A model generated the notes under the pieces. The model was not told the origin of the DNA and searched no databases. It saw only the letters and a program-made list of their open reading frames with translations. Positions 6,711-14,023 of a stretch of 14,450 bases of DNA are shown here, piece after piece. Position 1 is the first letter of the stretch. Each line of letters starts with the position of its first letter. The stretch spans positions 1 to 14,450 of the forward strand of contig NZ_UGQM01000003.1 in NCBI RefSeq assembly GCF_900454025.1, written 5' to 3'. The stretch is from Mycolicibacterium gilvum. GTDB lineage: Bacteria; Actinomycetota; Actinomycetes; Mycobacteriales; Mycobacteriaceae. Both the position numbers and the translations under genes were made by a program.

Positions 6711-8734
6711 CCGCACGCCTGCACTACTGGTATCTGACCCACCCGCGGTGGGGCCGTCCGCTACTGGTGCTGGGCGTCCTGCACACGCTGGCACTGCTCG
6801 CGACCGTCACCGCGCCGACGGCCAGCGCGTCGACCAACGCGATGGTGCTCAACTGGACCGGCCTCAAAGACACCTACGGGGTGCCGCTGGGCAACTACTA
6901 CCTGAGCCTGCCCACCATTCGCGAGCAGATCACCCAGGCCGGCCCCGACATCGGCTGGACACCCGATAGCTGGATGGCCTGGACGCTGCACGCCATGGAA
7001 ACGATGGCGTTCAACGTCACCTCGGCCAGCATCCTCACCGCCGAGGCGGGGCTGTTCATCGGCATCATCGCGTTGGCACTGTGGCTGATGAAGATGACGG
7101 TGAGCACCTACTGGCTCACCGTCATCGGCGAGATCGCCCGCGCAGTCACCAACGCGGTCATCACCGTCACCACGCAGTTGGGCCTGTTGGCGATCGCGAT
7201 CCCAATCGGGGTGTTCGCCGGAGTGGTCACCATTCACCGCGGCGAAGCCGGTCGGGGCTGGACGATGATCCTCATTGCGTTGACCATGCCGGCGCTGTCG
7301 ATCGCGATCTTCGCCAACCCGGCCGGGCTGATGTATGGCGAAGGCGGGCTCCTCGAGTTCGCCCGCCGGGTCGGGTTCAGCGTCGCACAGGCCGCCACTC
7401 CGGGCCATAACGGCACCTTCGACGGTGTCGGCTCGGGCGGGCAGGTCGACGCGCTGACCGCCAGCCTCATCACCCACACCGTGCGAGAACCGTTGCAGCT
7501 GTGGAACTTCGGTCAGGTCGTCGATCGGGTGGGTGGATGCGGCGCCGCCTGGTCGGCGGCCGTCAATCGCGGTGCACCCGATGGACCGATCCGTGCCATG
7601 CAGTCCTGCGGCAACACCGCTGCAGTGTCCTACGCCCAGCACCTCGACGGCACCAACATCTGGGTCGGCCTGGTGTTCGTTGTGGTTGCGCTGCTGCTGG
7701 GGGCCTTCATGGTGCTCTCGGGCTGGGCAGTGCTCAAGGTGTCGGTCAAGGCGATCTACACAACGGTGATCCTGCTGCCGACGCTGTGGCTGGGAGCCAT
7801 CCCCGGTGCCCCCCAGCGTCGCGCTACCGCTGTGGTGTGGCAGTTCTTCCGCCACGCCATCGAGGTCCTGGTCTACATCATCTTCGTCAGCGTCATGGGC
7901 CTGGCGGTGGAGTCAATCGTCGCCGGCCGGCTCCCCGCACAACTGGGCGGCAACAACCCGTTCGCGCACGTGCTGATGATGGGCGCAGTCTCGGTCGCGG
8001 CGATGATGCTGCTGCGCTACATCCGCGCCGACCTGTCGGCCGAACGCCCCGGACCCGGCCTGTTCCGGCAGGCCGGCAGTGTCGCCCTTGGCATGGGGAT
8101 GCACGCCGCGATCGGCGGCGTCGGCGGTGCCGCCGCGGCCGGGGCCAAGGGACTCGGATCGCGACTGCGCAGCCGCGGCGATACCACCCCGTGGGACCAG
8201 CTCGACGCCCAGGCCGCCGACGCCCGCCAAGTCCACGGCGGACCTCAGCCAGGTTTTGAACCGGTGCCCACCGGCGGCAACGGGGCAAGCTCGGGCGGCG
8301 AAGGCGGCTCCGCGTCCGGCGCACAGCAACCCCCGGCCGGCGGTATCGACCCTGGCGGCGCAGCACACCCCGCCCCGGCGGGCGGTGGGGAGCCGGCACT
8401 GTCAGCGCCGCCGGCGGCGGGCGGGGGAATCCAGGGCATGCTCAGCGGCTTCGACAACGCCCGCGCCACAGCCCCGGCCAACCGCCACTCTGCCCCGGCT
8501 CCCAGCGGGTCTCCGTCAGCGACCTTTGAGCTGCCCGGCGAGGCCCCGGGAGGGCTCGGCGGGGCAGCGACATCTCTGCCTGCGATGTCCGACCTCCCCG
8601 AGGCGCGGTACCTCGACGAGGTTCCACCACCCCCGGAGCCGCCGCACGACGACGAGGAGTTTCCACCACCCGACGACGAGCCAGGACCTTCCTCCGGGCC
8701 ACCGACTACCGTCAATCCCATCACCAACACGTAG
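6707..8734 (+). CDS. Polytopic VirB6/TcpH-like T4SS channel protein with disordered tail
   Basis: The product has 675 residues from the ATGA overlap at 6707; longer in-frame starts upstream lie inside virB4 and add non-membrane sequence. A hydrophobic segment at 18-36 ending in TASAS could be a signal peptide. Further helices lie at about 113-130, 155-175, 185-203, 318-340, 345-362, 385-403 and 418-435, with a cysteine-containing extracellular-type loop in between (C278, C301). From about residue 440 onward the chain becomes Gly/Ala/Pro-rich and ends in an acidic, proline-rich tail (about 625-675). Multi-helix membrane proteins next to VirB4 are VirB6/TcpH-type channel components of the inner membrane. 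The polytopic call is certain; the family is inferred from topology and context. Confidence 0.82.
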   Translation: MTARLHYWYLTHPRWGRPLLVLGVLHTLALLATVTAPTASASTNAMVLNWTGLKDTYGVPLGNYYLSLPTIREQITQAGPDIGWTPDSWMAWTLHAMETMAFNVTSASILTAEAGLFIGIIALALWLMKMTVSTYWLTVIGEIARAVTNAVITVTTQLGLLAIAIPIGVFAGVVTIHRGEAGRGWTMILIALTMPALSIAIFANPAGLMYGEGGLLEFARRVGFSVAQAATPGHNGTFDGVGSGGQVDALTASLITHTVREPLQLWNFGQVVDRVGGCGAAWSAAVNRGAPDGPIRAMQSCGNTAAVSYAQHLDGTNIWVGLVFVVVALLLGAFMVLSGWAVLKVSVKAIYTTVILLPTLWLGAIPGAPQRRATAVVWQFFRHAIEVLVYIIFVSVMGLAVESIVAGRLPAQLGGNNPFAHVLMMGAVSVAAMMLLRYIRADLSAERPGPGLFRQAGSVALGMGMHAAIGGVGGAAAAGAKGLGSRLRSRGDTTPWDQLDAQAADARQVHGGPQPGFEPVPTGGNGASSGGEGGSASGAQQPPAGGIDPGGAAHPAPAGGGEPALSAPPAAGGGIQGMLSGFDNARATAPANRHSAPAPSGSPSATFELPGEAPGGLGGAATSLPAMSDLPEARYLDEVPPPPEPPHDDEEFPPPDDEPGPSSGPPTTVNPITNT

Positions 8735-8758
8735 CCAAGCAGGGGAGAAGCGCCACCC

Positions 8759-10540
8759 ATGACCTCGCCGACCGAACAGCGCCGCGCGTTCGACGCCGCG
8801 ATGGACAGCTACCGCTCCGGGGACCGCGCCACCGCACTGGGCATCTTTACCCGCGTCACCGCCGACAACCCCGCCATGTCGGACGCCTGGCTGGGTCGCC
8901 TGGCGTGCGGAGACCAGGAACTCGACACCCTGGCCGGCGCGCACGAGAACTCCCGGGCGCTCTACCGCGAAACCCGCCGCATCGGTCTCAAGGCCGGCGA
9001 ACTGCACGCCGTGATCGTGGCACCGCTATACCTGACGCTTCCGGTGTGGTCACGGGCCACGTTGGCTCTGGCCTACGCCTCAGCACTCATCCGCGCCGAA
9101 CAGTACGCCCAAGCCGCGTCACTGCTCGACCACCCGTCCATCACCGAGGACACCCAAGCCGCCCAATGGCGTCAATTCATCACCGCCACACTGCACTACC
9201 GCACCCGGCGTTGGCCGGATCTGCTCGCCGCCACGGCGGTGTCCCCGCCGCCGGAGGCAACCTATGTCCTGGAACCTGTCAGCGCCGCGGTCGCGGCGCT
9301 GACGGCGGCGGCCTCCGCCAGCCTGGGACAGTTCCAAACCGCACTCGACACCGCTGACAAGATCCACACCGACAACCCCTACGTCAGCGCCGATGTGGCG
9401 CTCACCCGCGGCTGGTGCCTGCGTGAACTTGGCGAGCCCGACGCTGCGCTGGCGGCGTTCCGCGCCGCCGCAGTGGAGGGGCAGTTGTTGCCCGCGGCCC
9501 AGCAGGCCATCGACGACCGCAGCTACCGCCTTGTGGTCACCGATCCCGAAACCATCGCCACCCGCACCGACAAGTGGGACCCGGCCACCGAGACCAGCCG
9601 CGCCCAGCGCGACGCGGCCGCATTGGCCGAAGAGCAGAAGGAAGTACTGGCCAACGCCAAGCGCCGCCTCGACGAACTGATTGGACTGGAGGGCCCCAAA
9701 GAGCAGATCGCGGTGTGGCGCACCGAAATTCAGATTGATCAGCTGATGGCCGCTCAGGGCGATGAAACGTCGTCGACCGGTGAGAACCACATGGTCTTGG
9801 AAGGTCCGCCCGGGACGGCGAAAACCACGTTCGCCCGCATTGTTGCCGAGATCCTGTTCGGCTTGGGCAAGATTCAGCGCCCCGAGGTCATGGAAGTTAC
9901 CGAGGAGGACCTTGTCGTCGGTTACGTCTCTCAGACCGCGCAGCGGATGAAAGAGGTCTGCGAAGAGGCGTTGGGCGGGGTGTTGTTCATCGACGAGGCC
10001 TACCGGCTGGTGCCGGAGACTGAGGGCCACAGCTTCGGCAAGGACGCCATCAACACGCTGCTGAAATACATGGAGGACTTCCGCGACCGGCTGGTCGTCA
10101 TCGTCGCTGGCTATCCCAAAGAGATGCGCCGCTTCCTGGCCGCCAATCCGGGCCTGGCGTCTCGGTTTAACTTCACCCTGACCTTCACCAGCTACACCGC
10201 CGATGAAATCGTGGCGATCGGGCGCCACATCGCGGGTAAGGAGAAGATCGCAATTGCCGAGGAGGCGTGGCCCATGCTGCACGCCGAGGCCACCCGCTTG
10301 CGCGCCACACCGACCGACGCCGGCACCGCGCTCGATATCGCCGGCAACGGCCGCTACGCCCGCAAGGTGGTCGTTGCCTGCAAACGGGAGCGCGCCCGGC
10401 GACTCAGCAGTAACACTCCGGAGGAATTGGCCGCCTTGGCCGCCGCTGATCCGTCGCTGCTGGTGGTCAACACCGATGACATGGCCCGCGCCCTGGCCTC
10501 CTCGCAGAGCGGCGATATCAGCGCCGCGCCGGCGACATGA
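8759..10540 (+). CDS. eccA: EccA-type AAA+ ATPase of type VII (ESX) secretion
   Basis: The product has 593 residues, within the usual EccA range; AGGGGAGAAG (8741-8750) lies 8 nt before the ATG. Residues about 5-255 form helical TPR-like repeats, as in mycobacterial EccA. A linker follows, then a CbxX/CfqX-family AAA+ domain beginning near residue 305 (LDELIGLEGPKEQI). Walker A is GPPGTAKT (349-356), Walker B is LFIDEA (419-424), sensor 1 lies in VVIVAGYPKEM, and the arginine finger is in GLASRF (R469). EccA is a cytosolic ATPase of ESX systems that acts on PE/PPE and Esp substrates and chaperones. Here it ends a T4SS operon rather than sitting among ecc genes. It overlaps the following HTH gene by ATGA. 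Identity is strong; its partner ESX locus is not in the window. Confidence 0.93.
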   Translation: MTSPTEQRRAFDAAMDSYRSGDRATALGIFTRVTADNPAMSDAWLGRLACGDQELDTLAGAHENSRALYRETRRIGLKAGELHAVIVAPLYLTLPVWSRATLALAYASALIRAEQYAQAASLLDHPSITEDTQAAQWRQFITATLHYRTRRWPDLLAATAVSPPPEATYVLEPVSAAVAALTAAASASLGQFQTALDTADKIHTDNPYVSADVALTRGWCLRELGEPDAALAAFRAAAVEGQLLPAAQQAIDDRSYRLVVTDPETIATRTDKWDPATETSRAQRDAAALAEEQKEVLANAKRRLDELIGLEGPKEQIAVWRTEIQIDQLMAAQGDETSSTGENHMVLEGPPGTAKTTFARIVAEILFGLGKIQRPEVMEVTEEDLVVGYVSQTAQRMKEVCEEALGGVLFIDEAYRLVPETEGHSFGKDAINTLLKYMEDFRDRLVVIVAGYPKEMRRFLAANPGLASRFNFTLTFTSYTADEIVAIGRHIAGKEKIAIAEEAWPMLHAEATRLRATPTDAGTALDIAGNGRYARKVVVACKRERARRLSSNTPEELAALAAADPSLLVVNTDDMARALASSQSGDISAAPAT

Positions 10541-10848
10541 CTGCCCATACTGGCCCGGCGCAGGCATCGAAGCCTCATATTGCCGCGTCTTTCTTCTCCG
10601 AGCAGCTGGCCGCGCTTATCGAGGACAATCCTCGGGTTCGGATGCTCAATACCGGCCGCACCCGCACGACGAAGCCGCTTACGGTCTACAAGCTGATCCG
10701 GGATCACTGCCCGGAGTTCAAGACCTCCCGCACCCAGTGGTACCGCCTCTACCACGGCGAGCGGGCACCGCGTGTCGACGAAGTGTATTGCGTGGCAAAG
10801 GTGTTTGGTGTTTCGCCCCGCTATTTTCTTCCCGACACCACCGACTGA
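10537..10848 (+). CDS. Small EspR/XRE-like HTH DNA-binding protein
   Basis: The product has 103 residues, its ATG overlapping the eccA stop (ATGA). After a short N-terminus, residues about 17-98 follow the layout of EspR: an initial helix (FFSEQLAALIED), a variable segment, then a helix-turn-helix with SRTQWYRLYHGERAPR as turn and recognition part. A closing helix with FGVSPRYFLPD matches the YF-DD end of EspR and related XRE regulators. EspR controls ESX-1 substrate genes in M. tuberculosis, so coupling to eccA suggests a regulator of transfer or secretion genes. It is shorter than EspR and lacks the C-terminal dimerisation helices, so it may dimerise differently. The HTH call is good; any ESX role is inferred. 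The gene converges on the helicase gene with 10 bp between stops. Confidence 0.8.
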   Translation: MTAHTGPAQASKPHIAASFFSEQLAALIEDNPRVRMLNTGRTRTTKPLTVYKLIRDHCPEFKTSRTQWYRLYHGERAPRVDEVYCVAKVFGVSPRYFLPDTTD

Positions 10849-10858
10849 GGCGCCGCGA

Positions 10859-13834
10859 TCACCAACTCCAGCCGGCCAGCGTTTCTAAGCGGCGGCACCG
10901 CTCCTCGCTGAGCTGACCGGCGCGGCGCTTTTTGCGTTGGTCGCTGACCCAGTGCCCCAACCCGTGACCTGACTCGGTGACGAGCTTGCTTCCCGGGGTG
11001 GCCGCTCCGTGTTCAGCGCAGTACGCCTGCAGTTCGCGAAACCCCCTGTCCCACTGAGCATCAAAGGTGTTCCATGCCCACCCGGGCAGGGCTTCCAGGC
11101 GGCCGATGCGGTCGGGGAAGTCCCGAGCCATCCTCCCGGTCCGGTACGCCGCACGTTGGTTGGATACCCAGTGCCCCAACGCCATCCCGGATGCGGTGCG
11201 GTAGTGCTGGCCCGGTGCGGCGTGGCCGTGTTCGTCGGCGTAGGCGACGAGCTGGTCATAGTTCTCGTCCCAGGCGGCGTCGAATCGCCGCGCCTCCGGC
11301 GACCAACCCGGCAACGACTGCAACCGCTTCAGACGCTCTGTGGACAGACTGCCCGCGCGGGCGGCGCGGCGCACTCCCCGTATCCAGTCGGCAATGCTGG
11401 CACCGGTCGATGACACGTAGTCGGGCGGGGGATCGCAGCTGCGGTGTGTGGCGGCAAAGGCCGCCAGCGCGGCGAAGTTTTCCTCCCATCGGGCTTCGGC
11501 GAGGTTCCACGACCAGCCCGGCAGCGCCTCCAGACGCCGGCAGCGCTCCGCGCTGAGCTTGCCCTTGCTGCGTGCCTGACGCTGCGCGGTCACCCACGAC
11601 GCCAAGGACCGACCATCGTCGGTCTGCTCGCCGCCCGGCGGGTTGGTGTGCCCGTGCTCCGCGGCGTAGGCGGCCAGCGCATCGAACGCGGCCTCCCACG
11701 TGGGTCGGGCCCGATACTCCCAGGACCAACCCGGCAGCGCCTCCAGACGCCGGCACCGGGCACGGGCAAGCTTCGCCCGTCGCGACGGTCGCCGTAGATC
11801 GTGCACCCACTGGCCCAGTTCAACTCCGGCGTCGGTCACGTAGCCGATCGGCGGGCTGGCGTGACCGTGTGCGGCCGCGTACGCGGCGAGCTCCTCGAAG
11901 TAGCTCTCCCACTGACGGGTTTGTCGGTGAGCCCAGCTCCAGCCGGGTAGATCTTCCAGGCGTTTACGTTGGTCCTCGCGCAGCCGCTGCCGCTGCCCGG
12001 GCCGGCGCAGCCCGATCACCCATTGGTTGAGGCGAAGATTCGCGGTGCGCGGCGGGTAGGAGTGCCCGTGGGCGTCGGCGTAGGCGGCCAACGCAGCGAA
12101 GCTCGTCTCCCAGCGTGCGTCGACGACGTTCCACGCCCATCCGGGCAACCCTTCGAGTCGCTCGATGCGCTGCGGGAGCATCCGGCCGTGACCGTGGGCA
12201 CGTCGCTGTCCGGATACCCATTGCCCCAGGGGGCGCCCGTCAGCAGTTGTGTACTGCTGCGGCGGGCTGGCGTGACCGTGCGCGGCGGCATAGGCGGCCA
12301 GCGCGGCGAAGTTGTCTTCCCACTGCTGGGTCAAGGTGTCGACGGTGTGCACGCTGAAGGCGCGCAGGAACTGCTCAGCCAGCTCCGAGGGCAGGTCGGT
12401 GGGGATGAGGATGTCGACGAGGTCCGTGTGCACGGAGTCGCTGTCACCGGGGCCGGTCTCGCCCAGGGTGCCCCAGAGCCGGGTGAGATCGGCGCCGATG
12501 CTGGGATCGTGGCTTTGCAGCGCGAGCAGCACTTGCCGCGCTTTCTTGAATTGGCTGATGTCGATGACGGTTTCGGCGTCGAGGCTGTCGTCCACCGTCA
12601 GCGCCAGCACGATCAGCGCGGGACGGTCGTGGTTGGGGTTCTTGCGGATGGCGCGTCCGACGGCTTGGGCGACGTCGATGTCGGAGGACCGCGGCTCGGC
12701 GAAGAACACCGCGTCCAGGGCGGGAATGTCGATTCCCTCGGTGATGCAGCGCGCGTTGGTGACGATGTTCCATTGATCGGGCCGGTGCTGGCCGAGGGTG
12801 TCTTCGGCCGCGGCCTTGCGCCCCCGCAGGGGGGAGCCTCCGTCGATGTGGGTGATGTGGGCTTCTCGTCCGTCAGAGACGAGGCCGCGGGCACGCAGCA
12901 GCGCGTGGGTGCGGGCGAAGGTGGCGGCGAAGTCGCGGCTGGCGGCGATCGTGTTGTGGAAGGCCAGGACGCTGGAGAGCTGGTAGTCGTCGGCCGCTTG
13001 GGTCAAAGCGATGGCGGCGGCCACATGGTCAGCGCGGGCGCTGCCGTCTTCGCCGGCGGCGAGGCTGATCAGGCGGACATCTTTGAGGGCGGAGGCCACT
13101 GCCGAGTCGGTAACGGCAATGACAGCCACTTTGAACGGGCTGAGGATGCCGCGCTGGATCGCGTCGCGGGTGGGCAGTGAGAACACGCGCCGCCCGTAGA
13201 GGTCTTGGTTGTCCATGGAGGCGACCGCGTTCCTGCGCGGCCTGGCGCTGCTGCGGCTCGGCGAGGAACCGCGGGCGTGCACTTTGGGGGTGGCGGTGAA
13301 AAAAAGGCGGTGCGCGGCCGGGATCTTGTGGTCGTCGAGCACGACGGCGAACGGTTTGCCGCGCCGCCCGGCGGTGCGGTGGGCCTCGTCGCACACCATG
13401 ACTGTCCAGGCCGCTGCACTGAACGCGCGGTGGGCCTCGACCAGGACCGCCGCCGATTGGTAGGTGGCGAAAACTACGCGCACACCTGCGGTGTCGGCCA
13501 GCCAGTGAGCCAACTGTTCAGCGGAGGTGGTGCTGGGTATTGATAGCTCGTCGTCGGCGATGTCTTCGGGGTCGCTGATCTGCTGGGAGCACACCGCCAG
13601 CGCGGAGAACGGCATTGGTGCCTCGCCGCGCCACACCTGATAGGTCTGCTCCAGTAGGCCGAGGGTGGGAAAGGTCAGCAGGACCGTGCCGGGGGCGCCG
13701 GCGAGCAGCTTGGCCACGGCGTGCACCGCCATGAGAGTCTTGCCGGTACCGCAGCCCGACACTAGAAGCGCCCGGTGCTCGTCGGGGGTGACGGCGTCGA
13801 CGGCGGCGCGCTGATAGTCGCGAAGGGTCAGCAA
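10859..13834 (-). CDS. Superfamily 2 DEAH helicase with seven C-terminal helicase-associated (HA) repeats
   Basis: The product has 991 residues from TTG 13834. An in-frame stop lies two codons upstream and AGG precedes the TTG by 6 nt, so this start is effectively fixed. The N-terminal half is a two-RecA-domain helicase: Q-motif-like RDYQ (5-8), Walker A GCGTGKT (27-33), motif II DEAH (149-152), motif III TAT (180-182), motif V around TEGIDIPALD, and motif VI QAVGRAIRK (390-398). Residues 505-991 are seven HA domains of 64-73 residues, each starting with Trp and ending in LPGWSW-like signatures; the last ends exactly at the C-terminus. HA domains are thought to bind nucleic acid. The neighbouring type ISP enzyme suggests a defence or DNA-processing role. 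This is inference; such helicases are mostly uncharacterised in Actinobacteria. Confidence 0.9.
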   Translation of the reverse strand: MLTLRDYQRAAVDAVTPDEHRALLVSGCGTGKTLMAVHAVAKLLAGAPGTVLLTFPTLGLLEQTYQVWRGEAPMPFSALAVCSQQISDPEDIADDELSIPSTTSAEQLAHWLADTAGVRVVFATYQSAAVLVEAHRAFSAAAWTVMVCDEAHRTAGRRGKPFAVVLDDHKIPAAHRLFFTATPKVHARGSSPSRSSARPRRNAVASMDNQDLYGRRVFSLPTRDAIQRGILSPFKVAVIAVTDSAVASALKDVRLISLAAGEDGSARADHVAAAIALTQAADDYQLSSVLAFHNTIAASRDFAATFARTHALLRARGLVSDGREAHITHIDGGSPLRGRKAAAEDTLGQHRPDQWNIVTNARCITEGIDIPALDAVFFAEPRSSDIDVAQAVGRAIRKNPNHDRPALIVLALTVDDSLDAETVIDISQFKKARQVLLALQSHDPSIGADLTRLWGTLGETGPGDSDSVHTDLVDILIPTDLPSELAEQFLRAFSVHTVDTLTQQWEDNFAALAAYAAAHGHASPPQQYTTADGRPLGQWVSGQRRAHGHGRMLPQRIERLEGLPGWAWNVVDARWETSFAALAAYADAHGHSYPPRTANLRLNQWVIGLRRPGQRQRLREDQRKRLEDLPGWSWAHRQTRQWESYFEELAAYAAAHGHASPPIGYVTDAGVELGQWVHDLRRPSRRAKLARARCRRLEALPGWSWEYRARPTWEAAFDALAAYAAEHGHTNPPGGEQTDDGRSLASWVTAQRQARSKGKLSAERCRRLEALPGWSWNLAEARWEENFAALAAFAATHRSCDPPPDYVSSTGASIADWIRGVRRAARAGSLSTERLKRLQSLPGWSPEARRFDAAWDENYDQLVAYADEHGHAAPGQHYRTASGMALGHWVSNQRAAYRTGRMARDFPDRIGRLEALPGWAWNTFDAQWDRGFRELQAYCAEHGAATPGSKLVTESGHGLGHWVSDQRKKRRAGQLSEERCRRLETLAGWSW
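10862..12322 (-). repeat. Seven tandem HA-domain coding repeats within the helicase gene
   Basis: The repeats begin at Trp 505, 575, 642, 713, 783, 855 and 928 of the helicase, giving periods of 70, 67, 71, 70, 72 and 73 residues and a final unit of 64. The shared pattern is W-x4-F-x2-L-x-AYA-x2-HGH-x2-PP, then a Gly, (L)G-x-WV-x2-QR, and RLE-x-LPGW-x-W. Unit 5 is the most divergent (HRSCDPP, LPGWSPEAR) and unit 7 has lost the PP and the Pro of LPGW (LAGWSW). At DNA level the copies are diverged, so duplication is old or the copies are under selection for variety. Confidence 0.9.
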
Positions 13835-14023
13835 CAGCTACCTGCCGGATCGGGGAGAGTGGCTCAGTCGTATCAGAGCGTATCCGGCGCGCATTAGAAA
13901 GAAGGCGACGGCTGCGGTGACCTGCGACGAGAACTAAAACCCTGGCGGCGTTAGCGGGTTCAAGGGCGGGGGAAGCGAGTCCTTTGCCGGATCTGCTGGC
14001 GGTGGCGGCGTACCGGCCGCGAG
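13835..14023. other. Intergenic region between helicase and type ISP genes
   Basis: This 189-bp stretch has no convincing gene. On the minus strand a TTGAAC (13958-13963) and TTTAGT (13933-13938), spaced by 19 bp, form a weak sigma-A-like promoter candidate about 100 bp before the helicase TTG. A 9-bp direct repeat, TGCCGGATC, occurs near both ends (13843-13851 and 13985-13993). No terminator hairpin with a U-run was found, so read-through from the type ISP gene into the helicase gene is possible. Confidence 0.4.
13933..13963 (-). promoter_or_regulatory. Weak promoter candidate for the helicase gene
   Basis: Read on the minus strand, TTGAAC is followed after 19 bp by TTTAGT (18 bp if the box is read as TTTTAG). 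The -35 is close to TTGACA, but the spacer is slightly long and the -10 is imperfect. It would give a leader of roughly 90 nt before the TTG start. Co-transcription with the upstream type ISP gene is an alternative. Confidence 0.22.

Larger units (their letters stand above)
1043..10848 (+). other. Predicted conjugation (T4SS) operon with terminal eccA and HTH gene
   Basis: Nine same-strand genes follow one another with gaps of at most 26 bp. The starts overlap the preceding stop at 1392 (8 bp), 6707 (ATGA) and 10537 (ATGA), and the gap at 3757-3760 is 4 bp. This spacing implies one polycistronic transcript and translational coupling. The order is a proline-rich membrane protein, a discoidin-like protein, TcpC/VirB8-like, a pilin-like protein, TcpE/VirB3-like, VirB4, VirB6-like, EccA and an EspR-like HTH protein. 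The only promoter candidate seen is upstream of 1043. Relaxase, coupling protein and cell-wall hydrolase genes expected of a full system are not in the window. Confidence 0.75.

Noticed and set aside
6761..7855. Long open frame (364 codons) on the minus strand opposite the VirB6-like gene
   Set aside because: Product rich in Arg/Gly/His without domain; the opposite strand encodes coherent transmembrane helices.
9119..10567. Long open frame (482 codons) on the minus strand opposite eccA
   Set aside because: High GC keeps this frame open; the plus frame encodes a clear EccA with all AAA+ motifs.
10862..12322. CRISPR or DNA satellite reading of the repeated region
   Set aside because: The periodicity of about 210 bp is in protein-coding frame and diverged at DNA level; it is explained by HA domains.
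11969..13180. Long open frame (403 codons) on the plus strand opposite the helicase
   Set aside because: Low-complexity Gly/Val/Glu product with no domain; it mirrors the helicase gene whose motifs are intact.
13852..13970. tRNA-like pieces: a D-arm-like GCTC...GAGC near 13862-13878 and a GGTTCAAG near 13957-13964
   Set aside because: No anticodon stem, no T-stem pairing and no matching 3' acceptor strand; the pieces are too far apart for one tRNA.
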